Part shown: positions 36,910-44,490 of the stretch, piece by piece | How positions within the stretch are numbered: the stretch's first letter is position 1 | Layout: each line of letters begins with the position of its first letter | Source: Neobittarella massiliensis (ex Bilen et al. 2018) | GTDB taxonomy: Bacteria; Bacillota; Clostridia; Oscillospirales; Ruminococcaceae | Length of the DNA: 52,386 bases | Assembly (NCBI RefSeq): GCF_900289145.1 | Contig: NZ_OKQO01000012.1 | Coordinates: 1-52,386, forward strand | Direction of reading: 5' to 3' | Program-made: the position numbers and the translations under genes | Notes under the pieces: generated by a model | The model's input: the letters and a program-made list of their open reading frames with translations, nothing else | What the model was told of the DNA's origin: nothing | Databases searched by the model: none

Positions 36910-37800
36910 ATGGTAGAGGCGAAAATACACACGTTATTGACGGTGATCTCCACCGGAAGCTTTACAGAGGCGGCTAAAATGCTATCGCTCACCCAACCGG
37001 CGGTGAGCAACCACATAAGGCAGCTGGAGCAGAGCTACGGCATAAAGATTTTTTATAAGAGCAAAAAAAAGTTGTTGCTCACTCCCGAAGGGGCGGTGCT
37101 CGAAAAGTACGCCCGGCGGGCGGTGGCGGTAGCGGCAGCGGCGCGGCAGGCCATCCTGGACCGGCAGAAAAACATCCGCCATCTGTCGGTGGCCATCACC
37201 CCCACGGTGGGCGAACACCTGGTGCCCCAGGTGATGGCGGCCTACTGCGGGCGCCACCAGGACGTGCACATGCACATCCAGACAGCGGGACTCAAAGATA
37301 TCCACGACCTGCTGCGAACCTTTGAGGTGGACCTGGCCGTGATCGAGGGGGAGCTGTCGGACGACAGCCTGATATCGGTGCTGCTGGACACCGATTACCT
37401 CTGCCTCATCGCGCCGGCCGACCATCCTTTTGCCGGCCGGGCCAGCGTGCGGCTGGAGGAGCTGCAGGGGGAGAGGTTCATCCTGCGCTCAAAAGGAGCG
37501 GGGACCCGCAAGCTGTTTGAGAGCTATCTGCTGGGGAACTTTCACACCATCCAGGACTACAACGTGATGATCGAGATGGACAACGTGGCCACCATCAAAG
37601 AGCTGGTGGAGCAGGGGCTGGGGGTATCGGTGATCGGACACAGCGCCTGCATACAGGAGCAGCGCAAAGGTAAGCTGGCAGTGCTGCCCATCGAAAATGC
37701 CAGCATGGTGCGCAAGGTGAACATGGTGTACCGCAAAGACTTTGCCCACCCCGAGGTGGCAGAGGAGCTGCGGGAGCTGTATAACGGGTATGTGGTGTAG
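36910..37800 (+). CDS. LysR family transcriptional regulator
   Basis: A 296-residue LysR regulator. The N-terminal winged helix-turn-helix has TGSFTEAAKMLSLTQPAVSNHIRQLE; the C-terminal part is a two-lobe effector-binding domain. GGGGGGAGCAGAG precedes the ATG. Divergent arrangement with the antiporter and the palindromes between them indicate that it controls that gene and itself. The effector is unknown; sodium, pH or an organic acid are guesses only. Confidence 0.92.
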   Translation: MVEAKIHTLLTVISTGSFTEAAKMLSLTQPAVSNHIRQLEQSYGIKIFYKSKKKLLLTPEGAVLEKYARRAVAVAAAARQAILDRQKNIRHLSVAITPTVGEHLVPQVMAAYCGRHQDVHMHIQTAGLKDIHDLLRTFEVDLAVIEGELSDDSLISVLLDTDYLCLIAPADHPFAGRASVRLEELQGERFILRSKGAGTRKLFESYLLGNFHTIQDYNVMIEMDNVATIKELVEQGLGVSVIGHSACIQEQRKGKLAVLPIENASMVRKVNMVYRKDFAHPEVAEELRELYNGYVV

Positions 37801-37820
37801 GGGGCCCAGTACCGCCGAAT

Positions 37821-37866
37821 AAAAAAGAGGGCAGGCACCTCGATCTGGTGCCTGCCCTCTTTTTTA
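37821..37866. terminator. Bidirectional terminator after the LysR gene
   Basis: GAGGGCAGGCACC pairs with GGTGCCTGCCCTC around seven bases, flanked by A6 and T6, so it works for the LysR gene and for the convergent epimerase gene. Confidence 0.94.
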
Positions 37867-37883
37867 TTTGCACAGATGCGTGC

Positions 37884-38732
37884 CTACCCCCGGGTATACC
37901 CGTATTTTTTGAGCATCTCGTCGGCGAAGGCCATGCTCTGGCGGGCAAAGTCGTCGGGGTTGCCGATGATATCGCGGTAGATGTACTTACAGGTGGTATC
38001 AAACCCCTCGAAACCCAGGTAGCCGTTAAAGCCCACCTGCAAAAAGCCGTGGAACACGCCGTCCCAGTCGATGATGTCGTCGTAGCCGGGTCGGCCCCGG
38101 TCGTTGCCGCACATGTGGAAATAGCCCAGCTTGTCGCCGGCGGCCACCACCGCTTTATAGAAGTCGCGCTCCTCGTAACACATGTGGAAACTGTCCAGGT
38201 GCAGGATGGTGTTGGGCTCGTCCACCTCGGCTAAAAAGTCGAGTCCCTGCCCGGTGGTGTTTACCAGGTGATTAGAAAACCGGCTGGCCGGTTCGATGCC
38301 CACGGTGATGCCGAACTGGGCGGCGTAGCGGGCGATCTCTTTTACGGCGGCGGCACAGCGACTGCGCTCGGCGCGCGGATCGTAGCCCGGCGGCACCTGC
38401 TTAGAGGGCAGGCAGTAGCACATGCCCGAGAACACAGTGGCCCCCACGTCGCGGGTCTTGTCGATACAGCCCTTTAAAAAGTCGATGCCCAGCTGGCGGC
38501 AGGCGGGGTCCTCAGAGCCGATGTCCCAGTGGGGATCGGGGATGATGGTGGAGCAGGTGGGCTCGATGGCGCCCTCCAGTCGCGCCTTTACCGCAACCGG
38601 GTCAAAGGCATCGATCTCCATCAGCGGGAACTCGATAAAGTCCATCCCCAGCTGTTTGCAGCGGTCGATGATGTACAGAGTATCGCCACCAAAATGGCCG
38701 CCCCAGGCGTGCGTGTGTATGCCGAGTTTCAC
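37884..38732 (-). CDS. Sugar epimerase of the ketose 3-epimerase (TIM barrel) family
   Basis: A 282-residue xylose-isomerase-like TIM barrel. The metal-binding tetrad of D-tagatose/D-allulose 3-epimerases can be placed at E147 (GIEPASRF), D180 (LHLDSFHM), H206 (GYFHMCGND) and E242 (GFEGFD), with spacings close to the known enzymes. It begins VKLGIHTHAWGGHFGG at a GTG (38732) with AAGGAGGT upstream. It is transcribed toward the LysR terminator and lies next to, but not in one operon with, the glycohydrolase/kinase genes. The sugar substrate is not known. Confidence 0.82.
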   Translation of the reverse strand: MKLGIHTHAWGGHFGGDTLYIIDRCKQLGMDFIEFPLMEIDAFDPVAVKARLEGAIEPTCSTIIPDPHWDIGSEDPACRQLGIDFLKGCIDKTRDVGATVFSGMCYCLPSKQVPPGYDPRAERSRCAAAVKEIARYAAQFGITVGIEPASRFSNHLVNTTGQGLDFLAEVDEPNTILHLDSFHMCYEERDFYKAVVAAGDKLGYFHMCGNDRGRPGYDDIIDWDGVFHGFLQVGFNGYLGFEGFDTTCKYIYRDIIGNPDDFARQSMAFADEMLKKYGYTRG

Positions 38733-39180
38733 AACAAGACCTCCTTAATGGTGCCGCAGCCGGTTTGAGCAGCGGCAAAAGTAAAATGTGGTTTATGTCA
38801 GCTGCACGGGCAGCGGTGTACCGTTACGGGAAGTGTCTGCATACCAGCCGGGGCGTTACCGGTAGAGAGGAGGCCGAGATCCGATCGCCTGGCGGAGACG
38901 GCATAGAGTGCAGGGGCCGCCGGGCGGCAAAGATCAAAAACTACAGGTTTGTTTTTCGCCTGGTACCGGTCTTTGACCGAGTAGCAAAGGACAGTGAACA
39001 GACCTTGGGTCGGCAGCGGCCAGCAACGCCGAAAGACAGGACCATACGGGCCGTTGCCACTTATAGTATAGCAGCAAAAAAGCAGGTGTGCACAAAAACA
39101 TTGTCGCAAACACCTGCTTTTTGTTATGTTCGGTATAAAATGACCTGCTTCTCTTTATTGGTCTGACTATACGAGGTGGA
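38733..39180. other. Region between epimerase and ADP-ribosylglycohydrolase genes
   Basis: About 450 bases with no gene apart from the terminator at its right end. A possible minus-strand -10 (TATACT, 39070-39065) has only a weak -35 (TTGTGC, 19 bases away), and would give the epimerase gene a leader of about 330 bases. Nothing else stands out. Confidence 0.4.
39076..39122. terminator. Terminator of the PfkB-ADP-ribosylglycohydrolase transcript
   Basis: GCAGGTGT (39082-39089) and ACACCTGC (39110-39117) form the stem, flanked by A6 and T5. On the minus strand it comes about 60 bases after the glycohydrolase stop. Confidence 0.85.
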
Positions 39181-40215
39181 TCAAAAAGTCGCTTTTTCCC
39201 ACTGCCCGGCTACCTCGATCATCTTTTGAGCGTAGTCTTTATAGTCGGTGGGGTTTTTCTCCTCCACCGTCTTGATCCAGTCGGGTCTGAAGGAACCGGC
39301 CCCGCCCACGGCTCCGGCAATAGCGCCCACCATACAGGCGTTGGTGTCGCAGTCGCCGCCGCAGTTGACGCAGTACTCCAGCGTTTTTATGGTATCGCCG
39401 CCAGCCAGCGCGTACATACCCACCGCCAGAGGGATGCTGTCGGCGCACAGATCGCAGCCGCCGATCATTTCGTACAGCTCCCGCATGGTCTGGCGGTCGT
39501 CGGTGGCGTGCAGGGCGGTGTCGATAGCCCACTTCATACGGGTAGAGACCCGAGCGCCAACCCAGGGCTCGCCGTACTTTTCGCCCTCTATACAGGCGGT
39601 GACCATCTCATCGAGCAGTGCCCGGTAGTCGCTCTCGCCCTGAATAGCTTTGGCGATGCCCCAGGCGATGGCCGCCGCCGAGCCGATGGCGGCTGGGGTG
39701 TTGTGGGTGGGCTTGCACACCAGCACCAGATCGGGCATCATCTCCTGCAGGGTGGAGCCCAAAATACCGTGCACGATGCCCACCGGTGCGATACGCATGG
39801 CCGAACCGTTGGTGTTGCCGCGTTTGCCTGTATCCTCATAAGAGCCGCCGGCCTTGATTGATTTGAGTGCCCGCTCGGTGCTGGGGCCCAGGGGAGAGGC
39901 GTATTTATCTTTTACCCGCTCGGCCCAGGCCAGTATCTCACTGACGATATCTTCGGGCACCACCTTGTGGTATTTGATGAAGGAGTTCATGATGGCCACC
40001 GTCTGCTCGGTGTCGTCGGTGTACTCGCCGGCTTTTAGGCCGTCGTGGAAGATGTGGCCGGGCTCGGGGTCGTGAAAGGTATCGACCCAGTCGCCAAACT
40101 GTTCTCTGATCTGTTCAGGGGTCAAAAACGAGGTGGCCATGCCCAGTGCATCGCCTACAGCTACCCCGTAAATGCTGCCCAGTACACGGTCGTACAGGTT
40201 CAAATGTTCGCTCAT
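39181..40215 (-). CDS. ADP-ribosylglycohydrolase family protein
   Basis: A 344-residue member of the DraG/ARH family (PF03747), whose enzymes hydrolyse N- or O-glycosidic bonds to ribose using two magnesium ions. The metal motifs are present: GDALGMATS, YTDDTEQTVAIM and, late in the protein, CGGDCDTNACMVGA. Many bacterial members next to PfkB kinases are thought to act on nucleoside-like small molecules rather than on proteins. It lies 53 bases after the kinase gene on the same strand. The true substrate is unknown. Confidence 0.88.
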   Translation of the reverse strand: MSEHLNLYDRVLGSIYGVAVGDALGMATSFLTPEQIREQFGDWVDTFHDPEPGHIFHDGLKAGEYTDDTEQTVAIMNSFIKYHKVVPEDIVSEILAWAERVKDKYASPLGPSTERALKSIKAGGSYEDTGKRGNTNGSAMRIAPVGIVHGILGSTLQEMMPDLVLVCKPTHNTPAAIGSAAAIAWGIAKAIQGESDYRALLDEMVTACIEGEKYGEPWVGARVSTRMKWAIDTALHATDDRQTMRELYEMIGGCDLCADSIPLAVGMYALAGGDTIKTLEYCVNCGGDCDTNACMVGAIAGAVGGAGSFRPDWIKTVEEKNPTDYKDYAQKMIEVAGQWEKATF

Positions 40216-40268
40216 ATCGCTGCTCCTTTTCTGGTCTCTATATAAATGGATGGCGTGTGCAAAATAAG

Positions 40269-41189
40269 TCAGTGCAGGCGGGGCAGCAGGTGCGAAAACT
40301 GCTGCGCGAACCGGTCGCGGGCCATAGCGGCTGAGGGCAGACCTGTTTGCCCTCCCAGCTGCTCTACCACAAAACTGGCCACCACCGCCCCAAAATGGGC
40401 GGCGGTCACCGGGTCGCTGCCGCGCATCAGCGCGTGCACCGTACCGGTGGCAAACGAGTCACCGGCGCCGGTCGACTCGGTCACCTGCTGTGGGCGGGCA
40501 ACCGGTACCGGAGTGTCAAACCCCTGTTGCCACACTGTGCTGCCGCGGGCCCCGTCGGTGACGAACAGCAGCAGATCGGGGTACTGTGCCTGCAGTTGGG
40601 CAGGACCGCTAAAGCCTCCGGCCTGCATGAGCAGGTGTAGCTCGTGGCTGTTGAGAAATAGCGCCGCTGCCGCAGGCAGCCAGGACAGCAGCGCCGGGCC
40701 GGTAATGCCGGAGAAGACCACTTTTTTGCCCTGCTGTACCGCCTGCTCGAGCAAATCGGTACAGAAATCGCCCAACACCGGGGTGACGATCACCCAGTCG
40801 TCGAGCTGGGCAGGCTGCCGGTAGCGGGCCACGGCGCTGGCGCCGGGGTAGGCAAAGCACATGGTGGTGCCGTCGGGCTGCATGTACAGGTGGGCAAAAC
40901 CGCTGGGCACATCGGGCACGTGTACCAACTGCCGGCAGTCGACCCCCTGCTGCTCAAAGGGATTTTGGCCGGGGGGATAGCAGAAGTCGTTTCCCACCGG
41001 ATAGAACAGCCGCGGCGTAAAACCGCCCAGCCGGGCAAAGCCCACGGCCATGTTGATGGCGCAGCCGCCAAACAGCGGTTTTTGACAGGGCTGATCGATA
41101 AATACGATATCCCCAAACCGGGGCAGAGCATCTACCGTATAGGCCCAGTCGTATACGGCGGCCGCCCCCACGATCGAGATACAGGACAT
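40269..41189 (-). CDS. PfkB family carbohydrate/nucleoside kinase
   Basis: A 306-residue ribokinase-like enzyme. The N-terminal pattern PLFGGCAINMAVGFARLG and the catalytic motif ESTGAGDSFATG, with the catalytic aspartate, identify the family. It is the first gene of a minus-strand unit with the ADP-ribosylglycohydrolase, under a promoter overlapped by a GntR-like palindrome. A two-step release and phosphorylation of a ribose-type sugar is a reasonable but unproven role. GGAGGTGTT precedes the ATG. Confidence 0.88.
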   Translation of the reverse strand: MSCISIVGAAAVYDWAYTVDALPRFGDIVFIDQPCQKPLFGGCAINMAVGFARLGGFTPRLFYPVGNDFCYPPGQNPFEQQGVDCRQLVHVPDVPSGFAHLYMQPDGTTMCFAYPGASAVARYRQPAQLDDWVIVTPVLGDFCTDLLEQAVQQGKKVVFSGITGPALLSWLPAAAALFLNSHELHLLMQAGGFSGPAQLQAQYPDLLLFVTDGARGSTVWQQGFDTPVPVARPQQVTESTGAGDSFATGTVHALMRGSDPVTAAHFGAVVASFVVEQLGGQTGLPSAAMARDRFAQQFSHLLPRLH

Positions 41190-41669
41190 ATGAACACCTC
41201 CTGCTGGTTAACTTGTATTAAGAATAGCACAAGTTGGGGCCGACTGTCAATGCCCGCATTGCATTTTCTGGTGTGTTCTGCCATAATAAAAAATAGCCGA
41301 TATGCGGCATACCGCGGCCAAGGCCACTCTCTGTATGGGATGCAGGGCCCCCATACAGTACATTTTTTAAAAACGCCGGCAGCTGTCTATCGCCAGCTGT
41401 GCGGTTGCCCCCAAAGCCGCAGATCTTGGGCGCTCGTGTTATAAAATTACTCGGTGACTTTTGCGTTCAGCTGGGGTGTGTAGACATATGACTGCACCGC
41501 CTGGCAAGCACTTTTTTGTGCGTGTGCTTTTGCCTTTACCCGATAGTGCCGGCATCCGCAGATCCGGCGGTGCTGTGCGCTACTGCGAAAAAGTTTAGCG
41601 GTTCAGTTGGCACTGGCCGGTCGAGAGCATCTCTGCCGCCATCAAACCTACAAAATGAGGAGGCTCTTT
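41190..41669. other. Control region between PfkB and GntR genes
   Basis: Holds the PfkB promoter/operator on the left. The remaining 400 bases show only a small hairpin AAGCAC/GTGCTT (around 41508-41531) and no clear promoter for the GntR gene. No gene is recognised. Confidence 0.45.
41210..41250 (-). promoter_or_regulatory. PfkB operon promoter with inverted-repeat operator
   Basis: Minus strand: TTGACA (41250-41245), 18-base spacer, TATTCT (41226-41221). The inverted repeat AACTTGT-N12-ACAAGTT (41210-41235) is centred on the -10 box, where a repressor such as the adjacent GntR protein would block transcription. Confidence 0.7.
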
Positions 41670-42413
41670 ATGGCAGCCGTCGGTATCGATAAAAATGATC
41701 CTACCCCTCTGTACTACCAGATCGCCCAGGATATGCGGGCGAAGATCGCCTCCGGTCGCTGGGGACCGGAGGACAAGCTCCCCTCTGAAAATCAGCTCAC
41801 CGCCCAATATGGGGTCAGCCGTATCGCCGTGCGTCAGGCGTTGGCCGAGCTGGAGAAAGACGGTCTCATCGTCAAGCGCCGCGGTAAAGGCAGCTTTCTC
41901 ACCCGGCGGGCGGTGCCGTTCGTGCACGCCATGGACTACACGCTTACCTCCTCCCAGCGCTTTGCCGGAGAAGGGGTATCCCTCACGGCACAGGTGCTGT
42001 GCTGCCGACAGCTGGCCGCCGGGCAGCTGGCCGACAGCCGCACCGGCTTTGTGTTGGAGGAATCGGCAGTGTTTTATCGCCGCCTGTTTTTGCTGGAGGG
42101 CCGGCCGGTGGCGCTCTCCTGCTCCTGGCTGCCGCAGCAGCTGGTGCCGGGGCTGGGCGACAGCCCGCTGCCCCAGGGGCGCATCTCCCCCCAGCTGTAC
42201 CGCCGTTATGGGCTGCAGGCCTCGCGGGTGGAGGACTATCTGGAGGTGGTAGCCCCCACCGCCAGCGAGGCCCAGCAGCTGCAGATCACCCGCGAGAGCA
42301 GCCTGTTGCTGCTCAAAGGCACCGCCTACCTGCAGGATGGCCGCGCACTGGAGCACTCGGCCACGCTGTGGGTGGGGGACCGGGTGCGCTTTAAATTCGG
42401 CTACAGCCTGTAG
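41670..42413 (+). CDS. GntR family transcriptional regulator (HutC/UTRA type)
   Basis: A 247-residue GntR regulator. The N-terminal winged helix has KIASGRWGPEDKLPSENQLTAQYGVSRIAVRQAL; the C-terminal UTRA domain, which binds sugars or related effectors, ends ATLWVGDRVRFKFGYSL. The ATG at 41670 has GAGGAGG upstream; a longer frame from 41607 lacks a ribosome site. It is divergent from the PfkB unit and probably represses it through AACTTGT-N12-ACAAGTT; control of the alpha-glucosidase is also possible. Confidence 0.9.
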   Translation: MAAVGIDKNDPTPLYYQIAQDMRAKIASGRWGPEDKLPSENQLTAQYGVSRIAVRQALAELEKDGLIVKRRGKGSFLTRRAVPFVHAMDYTLTSSQRFAGEGVSLTAQVLCCRQLAAGQLADSRTGFVLEESAVFYRRLFLLEGRPVALSCSWLPQQLVPGLGDSPLPQGRISPQLYRRYGLQASRVEDYLEVVAPTASEAQQLQITRESSLLLLKGTAYLQDGRALEHSATLWVGDRVRFKFGYSL

Positions 42414-42480
42414 CGATGTCGTAAACAAAAAATGGTGCGGTTGCCGCCGATCCAAATAGCCACAACAAAAGAGAAAAACA

Positions 42481-42531
42481 AAAAAGGGAGAATCCCACAC
42501 TCTGTAAAAAGATGTGGAATACTCCCTTTTT
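42481..42531. terminator. Bidirectional terminator between GntR and alpha-glucosidase genes
   Basis: AAAAAGGGAG (42481-42490) pairs with CTCCCTTTTT (42522-42531); inside, TCCCACA and TGTGGAA continue the stem with one mismatch. Confidence 0.9.
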
Positions 42532-42573
42532 AATTTGCAGATCTGTACGCGCCCTAAATGGCGGTAAAGCGAA

Positions 42574-44277
42574 CTAGTCGCCGCAGATGAGGGTAAAGCA
42601 CTCGTAGGGGCGCAGCGTCACGGTGCCAGACAGCGCTAAGTCGGGGTAGTTTTGCAGCAGGACGGTGACATTTTCGCTGGTAAACGCCGCCGGCAGGTCA
42701 AAGCTGACCTCGTGGTCGGTAAAGTTGTTGGCGCACAGCAGGTCCTGGCCGTCGCAGTGGCGGGTGTAGCAAAACAGCTCGGTGCTGTCGGGCTGCAGGA
42801 GGGCAAAGTCGCCGTAGGCGATCACGTCCCACTGCTTTCTCTTGGCGATGAGCTCCCGGTAGAAGTTTAAGATCGAATCGGGGTCTTTCTCCTGGCTCGC
42901 CACGTTGATGCGGGGGTAGTTGTCTACCACCTCGATCCAGGGCTCGTCGGCGGTGGTAAAGCCGGCGTTTTTGCTGTCGTCCCACTGCATGGGGGTGCGG
43001 CCGTTGTCGCGTGCCCGGTCGCAGAACAGCTGCAGCCATTTCTGCGGGTCCTCGCCGCCCTCGATCACGTGCTCCCGGTAGGTATTATACACCTCGACAT
43101 CGCGGAATTTATCCACGCTGTCGTAGTGGACGTTGGTCATGCCGATCTCGTCGCCCTGGAAGATGTAGGGGGTGCCCTGCATCATGTAAAAGCAGTTGGC
43201 CAGCATTTTGGCCGACTGTTTCCAGTACTTGCCGTCATCGCCAAAGCGGCTCACGGCGCGGCACTGGTCGTGGTTGCCCATAAACAGCGCCAGCCAGCCG
43301 CTATTGTGCAGGCCGGTCTGCCAGCGGGCCAGTTCCGACTTGAGCAGCGGCAGATCCAGCGGCTTGGGGGCGAATTTGTCAAACCCCTCCTGGTCGACAT
43401 TGAGGATATCAAAGGGGTAGAGCATGTCCAGCTCCTGACGGTCGGGGCCGCAGTAGCCGCGGGCGGTGTCCATGTCCACATAGGCCACTTCCGCCACCGT
43501 CATGGCCCCGTATTTAGAGAATACCCGCCGGTTCAGGGTGTTAAAATGCTCGTGTACCCGGGGCTTGTTGGCGTAGTGCTCGGTGGCAAAACCGTACTTG
43601 GAACCGGGCAGCGGCTCCACATCGGGGTAGCCGGGCTCTTTGTAGAGGTAGTTGATGGCGTCGAGGCGAAACCCGTCCACTCCCAGCTCGATCCAGAAGC
43701 GCATGATGTCCACCACTTCATCCACCACTTTGGGGTTTTCCCAGTTTAAGTCGGGCTGTTTGACCGCAAAGGTGTGCAGGTAGTACTCGTCGGTGGCGGG
43801 GTTTTTCTCCCACATGCTGCCGCCGAACACCGACATCCAGTTCGAGGGTTCGCTGCCGTCTGCCCGTCCGGGCTTAAAGATGTAGTAGTCGTGGTAGGGA
43901 CTGTCTTTTGACTGGCAGGCCTGGCGAAACCAGGGGTGATCGTCGCTGGTGTGGTTGCCCACAAAATCCATCACAAATCGCATGCCCCGCCGGTGCACGC
44001 CGTCCACCATCTCCCGCCACTGCTCCATGGTGCCAAAGGCGGGGTCGATATCCCGGTAGTCGGCCACGTCGTAACCGTTATCGGCCTTGGGCGACACGAA
44101 GTAGGGGCAGGACCACACCACGTCGACCCCCAGGCTCTTGATGTAGTCGAGCTTGGCGGTGATACCGGCCAGGTCGCCCTCGCCGTCGCCGTTAGCGTCG
44201 AAAAAGCTGCGGGGGTAGATCTGGTACACGGTGGCGTTGCGCCACCACTTTTCCTCGCGTTTAAGTCTCTCGTTCAT
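42574..44277 (-). CDS. Alpha-glucosidase, GH13 family
   Basis: A 567-residue cytoplasmic glycoside hydrolase of GH13, probably subfamily 31 (oligo-1,6-glucosidase/alpha-glucosidase). It begins with WWRNATVYQIYPRSFFDANGDG. The catalytic residues are the nucleophile D206 (GFRLDAINY), the acid E263 (TVAEVAYVD) and D337 (GNHDQCRAVSRF). The QGDEIGMTN motif is also present. In this family alanine after the nucleophile is linked to alpha-1,4 and valine to alpha-1,6 preference, so maltose-type substrates are slightly favoured. No signal peptide. It has its own promoter. Confidence 0.92.
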   Translation of the reverse strand: MNERLKREEKWWRNATVYQIYPRSFFDANGDGEGDLAGITAKLDYIKSLGVDVVWSCPYFVSPKADNGYDVADYRDIDPAFGTMEQWREMVDGVHRRGMRFVMDFVGNHTSDDHPWFRQACQSKDSPYHDYYIFKPGRADGSEPSNWMSVFGGSMWEKNPATDEYYLHTFAVKQPDLNWENPKVVDEVVDIMRFWIELGVDGFRLDAINYLYKEPGYPDVEPLPGSKYGFATEHYANKPRVHEHFNTLNRRVFSKYGAMTVAEVAYVDMDTARGYCGPDRQELDMLYPFDILNVDQEGFDKFAPKPLDLPLLKSELARWQTGLHNSGWLALFMGNHDQCRAVSRFGDDGKYWKQSAKMLANCFYMMQGTPYIFQGDEIGMTNVHYDSVDKFRDVEVYNTYREHVIEGGEDPQKWLQLFCDRARDNGRTPMQWDDSKNAGFTTADEPWIEVVDNYPRINVASQEKDPDSILNFYRELIAKRKQWDVIAYGDFALLQPDSTELFCYTRHCDGQDLLCANNFTDHEVSFDLPAAFTSENVTVLLQNYPDLALSGTVTLRPYECFTLICGD

Positions 44278-44408
44278 GGGTTCTCCATTTCTCCGGCGAT
44301 AATCCGTGCGGCGGGAAGAGATTTTGCCGCAGGTGAAAAATAGAAAAGCACATGCTCCTTTTCGGCCCTTTTCTACCGCCGGGAAACGATAAAGGCCGAC
44401 ACACCTCT

Positions 44409-44437
44409 AGTATAGTGACCCGCCGCCGATTTGACAA
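44409..44437 (-). promoter_or_regulatory. Alpha-glucosidase promoter
   Basis: Minus strand TTGTCA (44437-44432), 17-base spacer, TATACT (44414-44409); leaves a leader of about 125 bases. Confidence 0.7.
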
Positions 44438-44490
44438 GGCGGGACGGTATTTTTTTAGTGGTTTTTGTGCGCTCTCGGCGTTGACGCTCG

